A stretch of 64,000 bases of DNA from Pelotalea chapellei (GTDB lineage Bacteria; Desulfobacterota; Desulfuromonadia; Geobacterales; Pseudopelobacteraceae): NCBI RefSeq assembly GCF_018531195.1, contig NZ_JAHDYS010000002.1, positions 62,001 to 126,000 of the forward strand. Reading direction: 5' to 3'. Positions 7,868 through 15,957 of this stretch are shown in pieces. Position numbers and translations under genes: made by a program. The notes beneath the pieces are model-generated. The model saw only the letters and a list, made by a program, of their open reading frames with translations, did not search any database and was not told where the DNA came from. Within the stretch, counting starts at the first letter, position 1. Every line of letters begins with the position of its first letter.

Positions 7868-9498
7868 GAGAGCTGATCGGCATTCTCTCCGGCGCGCGGC
7901 GCCAGTGGCCCTGGATGGCGGCCGGAATTGCGCTTTCAATAGTGGTGATTGCTGCCAATTGCCTTCTGATGGCTGTGTCAGGATGGTTCATCGCCTCCAT
8001 GGCCGTCGCCGGCAGCGCCGGAATCACCTTCAATTATTTCATGCCTTCGGCAGCCCTGCGCGGACTAGCCATCCTGCGCACGGTGGGACGCTATGCGGAA
8101 CGACTGGTGACCCATGAAGCTGCCCTGCGGGTAGTGGCAGACCTGCGGGTATGGCTGTTCCGTCGCCTGGAACCGTTGGCCCCGGCCGTTCTGGAACGCT
8201 ATGCCGGCGGCGATGTAGCAGGCCGTCTGCGGGCTGACGTGGATGCGGTTGAGGTCGTCTATCTGCGCATCCTGGCACCACTGGCAGCCGGCTGTTTCAC
8301 CATTCTGCTTGGCGTGGCCTTCATTGCCTGCTGGAGCATGACTACCGCCCTCATCCTGCTGGTCTTCCTGGCCACTGCAGGCGTGGCCCTGCCGCTTGCA
8401 ACCCACCGCATGGCGGCCGGACCGGGGGAAAAATCCGTGGAGTTGGCGGCTGAGCTGCGCAGGGAAGTCACCGAGGGTCTGCAGGGAATGGAAGAGCTGA
8501 TTCTGCTGGGAGCAATGGAGCGCCAGGCTCAGGAGGTCAATCAGCTTTCCGACCGGCTGATTAGAGAGCAGCGGCTTCTTTCAAGGGCAAGCGGCTTCTC
8601 GGCAGCAGGCAGCGTTGCCTGCAGCGGTCTAGCCCTTGCCGCTGTACTGATCTGTGCCGGTCAGGAGGTCGCATCCGCTGAAATAGACCCTCCTCTGCTT
8701 GTGATGATGCTGCTTTTCTCGGCTGCACTCTTTGAGGCGGCTGCTCTCCTGCCTGCCGCGCTTCAGCAGTTCCCGGCAGCCCGGGAAGCGGTCCGACGCA
8801 TCAGGGTACTTGCCGATGCTCCACCTCCGGTCCTGGAGCCCGAAGTTCCCGGTAAAACACCCGGCTTGCATGGCATTACATTCCAGCATGTCACCTGCAG
8901 CTATAATCCCGGGGCCATGGCGCTGAAGGACTTCGATCTGGAGCTACCCTCGGGATCCTGCACTGCCCTTGTCGGTCCCAGCGGCAGCGGCAAGAGCACG
9001 GTTATGGAGATTCTGTTGCGATTTCGCGAGCATGGCGGCATAGTAACCGTGGGGGGAACCGACATCCGCACCATGAGCGGTGATGATCTGCGGAGTCTGG
9101 TCTCGGCCCTCCCTCAGCGCCCGCATCTGTTCAACAGCAGCATCCGTGAAAATATTCTGCTGGCCAGACCCGAGGCACTGGAAGATGAACTGCTTCAAGC
9201 GGTTGCTGATGCCGGGCTGGCCGGCTGGATCGCCCGACTCCCCCATGGACTCGACACCCTGGTTGGTGAAGAGGGTAGCGCCGTTTCAGGCGGAGAGGCG
9301 AGACGCATCGCCCTGGCCCGCGCCCTGCTCAAGGACGCACCGATCATGTTGCTGGATGAACCGACGGAAGGGCTGGATAGCGTGACAGAAAAGGAAGTTG
9401 TCATCCGGCTGAAGGAACGGCTGAAGGGAAAAACAGTGCTGCTGGCAACCCATCGCCCGGCATGCCTGGCGCTGGCGGAGCGAGTGGTATATTTTTGA
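7864..9498 (+). CDS. cydC: CydC, thiol reductant ABC exporter subunit
   Basis: The partner of CydD: 544 residues with a membrane domain (to about residue 310) and an ATPase showing Walker A GPSGSGKST (about 370), signature VSGGEARR (about 473) and Walker B IMLLDEPTE (about 493). The start overlaps the cydD stop by ATGA, as expected for a heterodimer made in equal amounts. Together they would form the CydDC exporter needed for periplasmic redox balance and cytochrome maturation. Confidence 0.9.
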   Translation: MRELIGILSGARRQWPWMAAGIALSIVVIAANCLLMAVSGWFIASMAVAGSAGITFNYFMPSAALRGLAILRTVGRYAERLVTHEAALRVVADLRVWLFRRLEPLAPAVLERYAGGDVAGRLRADVDAVEVVYLRILAPLAAGCFTILLGVAFIACWSMTTALILLVFLATAGVALPLATHRMAAGPGEKSVELAAELRREVTEGLQGMEELILLGAMERQAQEVNQLSDRLIREQRLLSRASGFSAAGSVACSGLALAAVLICAGQEVASAEIDPPLLVMMLLFSAALFEAAALLPAALQQFPAAREAVRRIRVLADAPPPVLEPEVPGKTPGLHGITFQHVTCSYNPGAMALKDFDLELPSGSCTALVGPSGSGKSTVMEILLRFREHGGIVTVGGTDIRTMSGDDLRSLVSALPQRPHLFNSSIRENILLARPEALEDELLQAVADAGLAGWIARLPHGLDTLVGEEGSAVSGGEARRIALARALLKDAPIMLLDEPTEGLDSVTEKEVVIRLKERLKGKTVLLATHRPACLALAERVVYF

Positions 9499-9523
9499 TA
9501 ATATTACAGAATCTTATCTCTCA

Positions 9524-9616
9524 CACGAAGGCACAAAGACACAAAGCAGGTTATGGCCCCAGAGACAGGTTTATTTTGAAAGTATTTTTTCTTCTTGGTG
9601 GCTTCGTGGCTTTGTG
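9524..9616. repeat. Inverted pair of CACNAAGN octamer arrays (copy 2)
   Basis: The left arm holds three phased octamers: CACGAAGG, CACAAAGA, CACAAAGC (9524-9547). The right arm (9593-9616) holds TCTTGGTG, GCTTCGTG, GCTTTGTG, the same unit on the other strand. The arms are separated by 45 bp and fill the gap between cydC and the release-factor-like gene. The unit matches the CGCNAAGN array at 2983-3066 with A/G exchange at the second base, but the arms are in opposite order. Confidence 0.7.
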
Positions 9617-9647
9617 TGATCAACGCCTTTGGATGGTTTAGTTTGGT

Positions 9648-9974
9648 ATGCATATGATCGAGATACTTGAAACTGACATAAAGATTGAATTCTACCGCGC
9701 CTCCGGGCCTGGCGGCCAGCATCGCAATACCACCGATTCAGCCGTGCGAATCAGGCATCTTCCGACCGGGATCGTTGCCCAGGCCTCCGAAAGCCGCTCC
9801 CAGCTTCAGAATCGCGAGAAGGCGATGGAACGTCTGAAAGAGGCTCTGGAACGTCGTGAGCGGAAACAGAAAAAACGCATCGCAACAAAGGTGCCCCGCA
9901 AGGCTAAAGAGAAACGCCTGACTGAAAAAAAAATTGTTTCCCAGCGTAAAAAACAGCGGTCGGTTACTGAATGA
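9648..9974 (+). CDS. ArfB/YaeJ-like peptide chain release factor family protein
   Basis: This 108-residue protein contains the RF-1 catalytic motif GPGGQ (GGQ at residues 22-24), which triggers peptidyl-tRNA hydrolysis. It lacks the codon-recognition domains of RF1 and RF2. The C-terminal 50 residues are very basic ([16 protein letters not shown] and onward), like the ArfB tail that enters the empty mRNA channel of stalled ribosomes. A rescue role is therefore likely. ATG at 9654 is an alternative start. Its stop overlaps the next start as ATGA. Confidence 0.8.
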   Translation: MHMIEILETDIKIEFYRASGPGGQHRNTTDSAVRIRHLPTGIVAQASESRSQLQNREKAMERLKEALERRERKQKKRIATKVPRKAKEKRLTEKKIVSQRKKQRSVTE

Positions 9975-10408
9975 AATCGTCTTCTACTCTTGCCATCACC
10001 TGGACCAGGCCGGATCCGGACGAGGAACAGTGGGAGTTTTCCAAGCATCCCGCCAAGCAGGGTTTCTACCATGCCCACAACATAAGCTGGACGCAGATCC
10101 TCTCTGCTTCTGAAGAGGGTCGGCTGGAACCGTATCCGCGTTCGGACAGCATTAATGGAATCCGGGTTTCTCTCTCCTACCACCTTTACGATGATTATCT
10201 GCGGTATGTTGTTTCAGCCAAACGCGGCTATCGTCTCGGCTATACCAGAATGGAAAAAGACCTTGAACGTGAGGGACACCTTGTCCTGCCTGCCCCGATT
10301 GTTCTGCAGTGCGGCCAGGAGGCGCTGCTGTTCTCAGGCTACCGGCGGCTCTGCCTTGCATGGAACCATGGCATTACACCCGGCGTGTGGCTGATACAGC
10401 TGGATTAG
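9971..10408 (+). CDS. Unknown protein coupled to the release-factor-like gene
   Basis: A 145-residue soluble protein with no domain I recognise. It is rich in aromatic residues (several Trp and Tyr: [36 protein letters not shown]-like runs) and has two cysteines. There is no signal peptide or membrane segment. The ATGA overlap with the ArfB-like gene shows translational coupling, so the two products may act together. This is an inference from gene arrangement only. Confidence 0.65.
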   Translation: MKSSSTLAITWTRPDPDEEQWEFSKHPAKQGFYHAHNISWTQILSASEEGRLEPYPRSDSINGIRVSLSYHLYDDYLRYVVSAKRGYRLGYTRMEKDLEREGHLVLPAPIVLQCGQEALLFSGYRRLCLAWNHGITPGVWLIQLD

Positions 10409-10504
10409 TTCTGAGAACAATCACCGAATTCCGAGATTTGTGGTATATAGACAGACGACTCAACAGCACTCAAAAATCACCTGAAAAAATAGAAAAGGAA
10501 TCAC

Positions 10505-13000
10505 ATGACACCAAAAGACAACCAGCAGGTTTATAGTCCCGGGCTTACTGAACTCCCCCCGTTGCCGTTGGATGTACCGAGTCTGTCAGAAGACTTCCGC
10601 CACTACTATACCCACAATCTGGGGCGTGATAAATATTGCCGCTCGATCCACTACCACTACGCCGCTCTTGCCCTCACCGTACGCGACCGCCTTATGGAAC
10701 GCTGGAAAAACACGCGGTATGCTTACATCGACTCGGATTGCAGACATGGCTACTACCTGTCGCTGGAATTCCTCATGGGGCGCGCGCTGGGCAATGCCAT
10801 GCTGAACCTGGGAATTACGGACGAAACATCTCAGGCGCTGTTCGATCTGGGCATTAAAATGGAAGATCTGGTGAGTGCTGAAATCGATGCAGGATTAGGC
10901 AACGGAGGGCTTGGGCGACTGGCAGCCTGTTTCCTTGACAGTTGCGCCACTCTGCAACTGCCGGTGATGGGCTATGGCATCCGCTATGAATACGGCATGT
11001 TCCGCCAGCGCATCGTCAATGGGCAGCAGGTGGAAGAGCCGGACCGCTGGTTGCGTGACGGCAACCCGTGGGAAGTTGCCCGACCGGAATATACCCAGCG
11101 TGTCAGCTATGGCGGCCGCACCGAGTTCTACCGCACAAATGACGGGAATTTTGCCAGCCGCTGGGTTGAGGCCAACAATGTGCTGGCAGTTCCCTACGAC
11201 ATCCCGATTCCGGGGTATCGCAACGGCACGGTAAATACTCTACGCCTCTGGAAGGCCGCTGCTACCGATGAATTCGATCTTGGCGAGTTCAACGCCGGCA
11301 GTTATGCCGAATCAGTGGCGGCCAAGAATGCCGCGGAAAACATCACCATGGTTCTGTATCCCAATGATGCAAGTGAAAATGGCAAGGAGTTGCGCCTGCG
11401 GCAGCAGTACTTCCTCGCCTCAGCCAGCCTGCAGGACATCATTGCCCGCTGGAACGTGCTCCACAAGGGAGATTTTTCTACCTTTGCCGAAAAGAATTGT
11501 TTCCAGCTGAACGACACCCACCCCAGCTGTGCGGTGCCCGAGCTGATGCGCCTGTTGATGGACGAGCAGGGGATGGGATGGGACCAGGCCTGGGATATCA
11601 CCTCCCGTACCATGGCCTACACCAATCACACACTGCTGCCGGAAGCGCTGGAAAAGTGGCCGATGCAGCTTTTCAGACAGCTACTTCCGCGAATCCTGGA
11701 CATCATTCTTGAGATCAATGCACGCTTCCTGGCGGTGGTCTCCAACCGCTGGCCAGACGATGGCAATCGTCTCGCGCGCATGTCCCTGATCGAGGAGGGC
11801 CCCAATCCCCAGGTGCGCATGGCCTATCTTGCCATCGTAGGCAGCTTTTCTGTCAACGGCGTTGCCGAACTGCACTCACAGCTGCTGGTTCAGGGACTGT
11901 TCAAAGACTTTTATGAGCTCTGGCCCCACAAGTTCAACAACAAGACCAACGGGGTCACCCCACGTCGCTGGATAGCCTGGTGTAACGAGCCGATGAGTGC
12001 GCTGATCAGTGACACCATCGGCGACGGTTGGGTGGCTGATTTGCAGCAGATCCGCCGTATTGCCCCCCATGCCGATGATGCAGGGTTTCGTGAACGCTGG
12101 CATGCAGTAAAACAGGCCAACAAGCAGCGCCTTGCTGACATGGTGTCCCAGGAATGCGGGATCACATTCAACCCTGAATCAATTTTCGATGTTCAGGTAA
12201 AGCGTATTCACGAGTACAAGCGCCAACTGCTCAATATCCTGCATGTCATTCATCTCTACAGCCGCATCAAACGCGGAGAGACCACGGGATGGACCAACCG
12301 CTGCGTCTTGATCGGAGGCAAGGCTGCCCCTGGTTACTACATGGCGAAACTGATCATCAAGCTGATCAACAATGTAGGCCAGGTGATCAACTCAGATCCA
12401 CAGGTGGGAGACATGCTCAAAGTCGCCTTTCTGCCTAATTACCGTGTCACTGCCATGGAAATCATCTGTCCCGGCACCGACCTGTCCGAACAGATTTCCA
12501 CCGCCGGAAAGGAAGCTTCCGGCACCGGCAACATGAAGTTCATGATGAACGGCGCCCTGACCATCGGCACACTTGATGGCGCCAATATAGAAATTCTGGA
12601 GGAAGTCGGCGACGACAATTTCTTCATGTTCGGCCTCACAGCCGATGAGGTGGAAGCTATGCGACCCATTTATGATCCCGCTGCCATTATCGATGCTGAT
12701 GCCGATCTGAAGCGGGTCATGCAGCTTCTGCGCGGTCACTTCAGCATGTTCGAACCAGGCCTCTTCGACCCCATCATAAATGCCATCACCAGTCCCCATG
12801 ACCCCTGGATGGTGGCAGCTGATTTCCGTAGTTTTATCGATGCACAGCAGCGCGTTGCAGATACGTATCGTGACCGGGAACGCTGGACCCGCATGAGCAT
12901 AATCAACACCGCCCACAGCGGCAAGTTTTCAACAGACAGGACCATTGAGGATTACAATAACGACATCTGGCGCTTGGAACAGATACCGGTCGCTAGGTAA
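10505..13000 (+). CDS. glgP: Glycogen/alpha-glucan phosphorylase
   Basis: At 831 residues this has the full family length. It carries the pyridoxal-phosphate site EASGTGNMKFMMNG with the Schiff-base lysine near residue 678, and the conserved DAGLGNGGLGRLAACF-type stretch near residue 125. It releases glucose-1-phosphate from glycogen using phosphate. AAAAGGAA precedes the ATG. It is monocistronic, followed by a strong terminator at 13031. Glycogen synthase lies 40 kb away at 53113, so storage and breakdown genes are not in one operon here. Confidence 0.97.
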   Translation: MTPKDNQQVYSPGLTELPPLPLDVPSLSEDFRHYYTHNLGRDKYCRSIHYHYAALALTVRDRLMERWKNTRYAYIDSDCRHGYYLSLEFLMGRALGNAMLNLGITDETSQALFDLGIKMEDLVSAEIDAGLGNGGLGRLAACFLDSCATLQLPVMGYGIRYEYGMFRQRIVNGQQVEEPDRWLRDGNPWEVARPEYTQRVSYGGRTEFYRTNDGNFASRWVEANNVLAVPYDIPIPGYRNGTVNTLRLWKAAATDEFDLGEFNAGSYAESVAAKNAAENITMVLYPNDASENGKELRLRQQYFLASASLQDIIARWNVLHKGDFSTFAEKNCFQLNDTHPSCAVPELMRLLMDEQGMGWDQAWDITSRTMAYTNHTLLPEALEKWPMQLFRQLLPRILDIILEINARFLAVVSNRWPDDGNRLARMSLIEEGPNPQVRMAYLAIVGSFSVNGVAELHSQLLVQGLFKDFYELWPHKFNNKTNGVTPRRWIAWCNEPMSALISDTIGDGWVADLQQIRRIAPHADDAGFRERWHAVKQANKQRLADMVSQECGITFNPESIFDVQVKRIHEYKRQLLNILHVIHLYSRIKRGETTGWTNRCVLIGGKAAPGYYMAKLIIKLINNVGQVINSDPQVGDMLKVAFLPNYRVTAMEIICPGTDLSEQISTAGKEASGTGNMKFMMNGALTIGTLDGANIEILEEVGDDNFFMFGLTADEVEAMRPIYDPAAIIDADADLKRVMQLLRGHFSMFEPGLFDPIINAITSPHDPWMVAADFRSFIDAQQRVADTYRDRERWTRMSIINTAHSGKFSTDRTIEDYNNDIWRLEQIPVAR

Positions 13001-13030
13001 AGTGTTGCCGCTTTCTTGACTTTCAACGTA

Positions 13031-13064
13031 AAAGGCGCGGCAGATCCTGATCTGTCGCGCCTTT
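13031..13064. terminator. Bidirectional terminator between glgP and greB
   Basis: A 14-bp-arm hairpin, AAAGGCGCG-G-CAGAT then CCTG then ATCTG-T-CGCGCCTTT, sits between the converging glgP and greB genes. A and T runs flank it on both strands, though the T-runs are short. Confidence 0.8.
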
Positions 13065-13114
13065 GTTATTCGGCATCATATGGATTAACTGCTCTTTGAA
13101 CCGAATGAAAATGT

Positions 13115-13591
13115 CTATGGTTTCGGTTTTGTTGCACTTATGTCTGTTATATACACAACAAGATCACCATTAGGGCGACGAAGAGTTACTTCATCATCCA
13201 GCTTTCGCCCAAGTAGAGCCTGTCCCACCGGCGAATCTATGCTGATACGCCCTATTGCAACATCGATCTCATCGGGTCCCACCAACTGATAGCAGCGTTC
13301 ATTCCCATCGTCATCCTCATAGGTCACCCAACATCCAAAGGTAACGGACTTGGGACTGACCGGAGTGCTGGCAATCTTGAGTACCTTGAGCCGGGCTCCC
13401 AGATGCTTCAGTTTACGATCAATCTCCCGCAGGCGTTTTTTGCCGTAAATGTACTCTGCATTTTCAGAACGGTCACCTTCCGCAGCAGCGTCCGATACGC
13501 CCTGTACCACCTTGGGCCTCTCCACGCGCCATAAATAATGATACTCATCCTCAAGTTTTTTCATTCCTGCAGCTGTAATCAGATTGGTCAT
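13115..13591 (-). CDS. greB: Transcription elongation factor GreB
   Basis: A 158-residue GreA/GreB family protein. The N-terminal coiled coil contains the tip residues in EGDRSENAEYIYGKKRLREID; the WRVERPKV and YGKKRLREID wording matches GreB rather than GreA. It stimulates RNA cleavage by backtracked RNA polymerase. An upstream frame extends 14 codons further, but the ATG at 13591 (MTNLITAAG) fits the family start. The gene is alone on the minus strand and ends at the shared terminator with glgP. Confidence 0.93.
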   Translation of the reverse strand: MTNLITAAGMKKLEDEYHYLWRVERPKVVQGVSDAAAEGDRSENAEYIYGKKRLREIDRKLKHLGARLKVLKIASTPVSPKSVTFGCWVTYEDDDGNERCYQLVGPDEIDVAIGRISIDSPVGQALLGRKLDDEVTLRRPNGDLVVYITDISATKPKP

Positions 13592-13713
13592 ACATTCACC
13601 GCTTTTCTGGCTGCATGATGAACCCGCAGCCACTCAAGATATTTGTGATCATTACTGTGAAACTATTGCACAATCTCGGCAAGAGTATAAAAAAAAACAA
13701 GCCGCAGAAACGC

Positions 13714-13744
13714 AAAAAAGCCGCATCTTACGATGCGGCTTTTT
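13714..13744 (-). terminator. Terminator of the Ala/Lys-rich protein gene
   Basis: AAAAAGCCGCAT-cttacg-ATGCGGCTTTTT forms a 12-bp-arm hairpin with A/T runs on both sides, located 21 bp beyond the stop codon of the minus-strand gene at 13766. Confidence 0.85.
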
Positions 13745-13765
13745 GTACAACTGGCGAAAAAAGAA

Positions 13766-13999
13766 TTACTTTGCAGCAGGAGCAGCAGGAGCAGCAGCAG
13801 GAGCTTCTTCTTTCTTCACTTCTTTTTTAGCTTTCTTTGCTTTTTTAGCTTTCTTTGCAGGTTTTTTCTCTTCTTTTTTCACGTCAGCAGCAGGAGCAGC
13901 AGGCTCAGCAGCAGGCTTAGCAGCATCAGCAGCGAAAACAACTGCGGAGAAAGAAACAGCAACGAGAGCGGCAACGATTGTGGAGAGAACTTTTTTCAT
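13766..13999 (-). CDS. Small secreted Ala/Pro/Lys-rich protein
   Basis: The product has 77 residues. A clear signal peptide (KKVLSTIVAALVAVSFSAVVFA, cleavage likely after VVFA) is followed by about 54 residues made almost only of Ala, Pro, Lys, Glu and Val. The layout is Ala/Pro-rich, then a block of KKAKKAKKAKK, then Ala/Pro-rich again. It is probably disordered and highly basic in the middle. A strong site (TAGGAGGTAGTACCC before ATG) and its own terminator suggest high expression. No function is known. The long opposite-strand frame here is a shadow of the repetitive composition. Confidence 0.8.
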   Translation of the reverse strand: MKKVLSTIVAALVAVSFSAVVFAADAAKPAAEPAAPAADVKKEEKKPAKKAKKAKKAKKEVKKEEAPAAAPAAPAAK

Positions 14000-14036
14000 G
14001 GGTACTACCTCCTATGGAATGTGTTTGATCTGGTTA

Positions 14037-14054
14037 TTGCACTTGATGTGCCAA
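14037..14054 (-). promoter_or_regulatory. Candidate sigma-54 promoter
   Basis: Read on the minus strand the sequence is TTGGCACATCAAGTGCAA. It has GG and GC exactly ten bases apart, the spacing required for the -24/-12 elements (consensus TGGCAC-N5-TTGCA). It ends about 38 bp upstream of the start of the Ala/Lys-rich secreted protein. One mismatch (G for T at the -12 box) lowers confidence. Confidence 0.4.
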
Positions 14055-14179
14055 CACCGTAAATAAATTTAAGTTGTTTATTTATAAGACAATTACTGGA
14101 AGGCTATTTTTTCTGTACTTGCAGGGCAACCCTATAACAAACATCAAGCACCTCAAATGAGGCATAAAAAATGTCTATG

Positions 14180-15823
14180 TCAATACCTGTAGCGAAGTTC
14201 GACCATAAACAGCTGATTAGTTCGCTCTGCGCCACTCTCCAAGTTAAAGTTATCAATCTTCTCAACGCCATATACGAATTTGGCATCAGAGTCGCCATAG
14301 AACGGCAATGACCAGACAGCACGTCCGGCATGCTTGCGTTCAACTGACTGCATAACACCATTGGGATCATATTGGCCGGAGCTGTTAACTCGCACACGAC
14401 CGACCATCCCGCGAGTCGTATAGATGTACTCCAGTGCCAGATTATTGCGCGTATCGAACCAATGGCTGTATCGTGTAAAAAAGTCCTGGGTCGCCCCACC
14501 TTGGGAATGGCCGATGGGCAGGTTTTTGTAAAGGTAACCTTCAGGAAATGTTCCGTTGGTATAGAGGATCTGATTACCCTGGAAAAACTCAAAACGTAAG
14601 TCGTTGCGACCATCGGCAGTAAGCCGCGGAATGTAAAAACCTGCCAGGTAACTTTCCACAATAGGCCAGAAACTGGCCGTATCTTCACCGGAAAACTCAC
14701 CATACAATTCAGTGTTTGCCAGCCAGGGAATACGGTAGCGCGCCTCGAATCCAGCCAAGCCATTCGAATTATCTGAACTGGTGCCGCCAATCAGGCCGCG
14801 TAACGTATCGCCAATACCATTCTTTACTCCCGGCCCACCCACTTGGCGACCAAGATTAAAACCAATTTCCACATTGTCGATTGGTTTAACGGAAAGCTTC
14901 AGCGCATAAAACCAGGGCTGGCGCTCAACGCCGTCGGTAATGGTATTCTCAAAACGGGAACCGATCAGTGCATATTTAACTGCTCCGACATAAGGAACAG
15001 TGAACGGCTCAGGGCTGGAAATCTTGATCGAATTGAAATTTTCTGCATTATTGCCAAGAGTAATTGAACCTCGATATCCAAGCCCCAGCCAGTTTTCATC
15101 CTTGCCGCCCTCAAGCTCCAGCCATTTACCACCCAGCTTGAGGTAGCCGCGGTTGAGTTTAAGAGAAACATCTGAGTCGGTCCTACTATACTGGATCACC
15201 GGCTCCAGAAGTCCTGAAGCTTTGTCGCTGACATATCCCTCTACGGCCCAGCGAAGCTCACCATTGTGACCATCACGATATACGGCACCATTGTTGTTTT
15301 CTGACAATGGGGCCCCTTCGCTGCCCCGCTGTAGAACTGGGGAAGGGTAGGGATTTTTTGGGCGCAAACCGGATCCGATCCCAAACACTCCATCATTCCC
15401 CGGGTCATGAACCGGTCGTTCATAGTTGCGCGGCGCACCATCCAGGTAAACATAGCGGAGGCGCAGGGAAGATATGGGATTGTAATCAAAGAAAGGAACT
15501 TTTTTATCAGGAAACTGCCGCAGTGCCACCTCCCTCGGCATAAGCTCGCGGATGCGCGTCACCAGTTGTCGAGCAAAGATATCCTCAGTACCACCAAGAC
15601 GCTGTTCAGCCTCCAGCAGCAGTCGGGCCGCCTCAGCCTTACTGAAAGGTTTGATCCCTTTGATATCGCTAGTGATCAGTCCAAAGCCGGCAAGCTTTTC
15701 CAGATAGCTGTAAACCGGGCTGTCCAGAGGAATATTTGTCGAAGAGAGAACCGCTGCCGATGCAGATGACAACCCCGCAAAAAAGATAAACAGCAGGTAT
15801 GACAGGATACGAACAACAGCCAT
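14180..15823 (-). CDS. Wzi-like capsule assembly outer membrane protein
   Basis: A 547-residue protein with a signal peptide (to about residue 23, ASA-A). It then has a soluble segment (SPVYSYLEKLAGFGLI, with FSKAEAARLLLEAEQRL), and a long region of alternating polar and aromatic strands ending in LFMVELRYRY, which fits a beta-barrel with a C-terminal aromatic. This is the layout of the Wzi family, which anchors capsule or exopolysaccharide at the cell surface. It lies at the end of the glycan locus on the same strand, supporting that role. Confidence 0.8.
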   Translation of the reverse strand: MAVVRILSYLLFIFFAGLSSASAAVLSSTNIPLDSPVYSYLEKLAGFGLITSDIKGIKPFSKAEAARLLLEAEQRLGGTEDIFARQLVTRIRELMPREVALRQFPDKKVPFFDYNPISSLRLRYVYLDGAPRNYERPVHDPGNDGVFGIGSGLRPKNPYPSPVLQRGSEGAPLSENNNGAVYRDGHNGELRWAVEGYVSDKASGLLEPVIQYSRTDSDVSLKLNRGYLKLGGKWLELEGGKDENWLGLGYRGSITLGNNAENFNSIKISSPEPFTVPYVGAVKYALIGSRFENTITDGVERQPWFYALKLSVKPIDNVEIGFNLGRQVGGPGVKNGIGDTLRGLIGGTSSDNSNGLAGFEARYRIPWLANTELYGEFSGEDTASFWPIVESYLAGFYIPRLTADGRNDLRFEFFQGNQILYTNGTFPEGYLYKNLPIGHSQGGATQDFFTRYSHWFDTRNNLALEYIYTTRGMVGRVRVNSSGQYDPNGVMQSVERKHAGRAVWSLPFYGDSDAKFVYGVEKIDNFNLESGAERTNQLFMVELRYRY

Positions 15824-15957
15824 CTGAAACGCTCCAGACTTTTAATAATTTGAATATCCCTTTTCCTCCGTTCTACCAGAAGGAAGGAGATATCTGTACG
15901 CCAATTTCTAATGGGAGGAGAAAAACAATAGGAAGATTGCCACGACTATGGCAAGTA

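Noticed and set aside
13584-14066. 160-codon plus-strand frame with Ala/Ser/Phe runs
   Set aside because: Mirror image of the repetitive Ala/Lys protein gene on the minus strand, which has a signal peptide, ribosome site and terminator.
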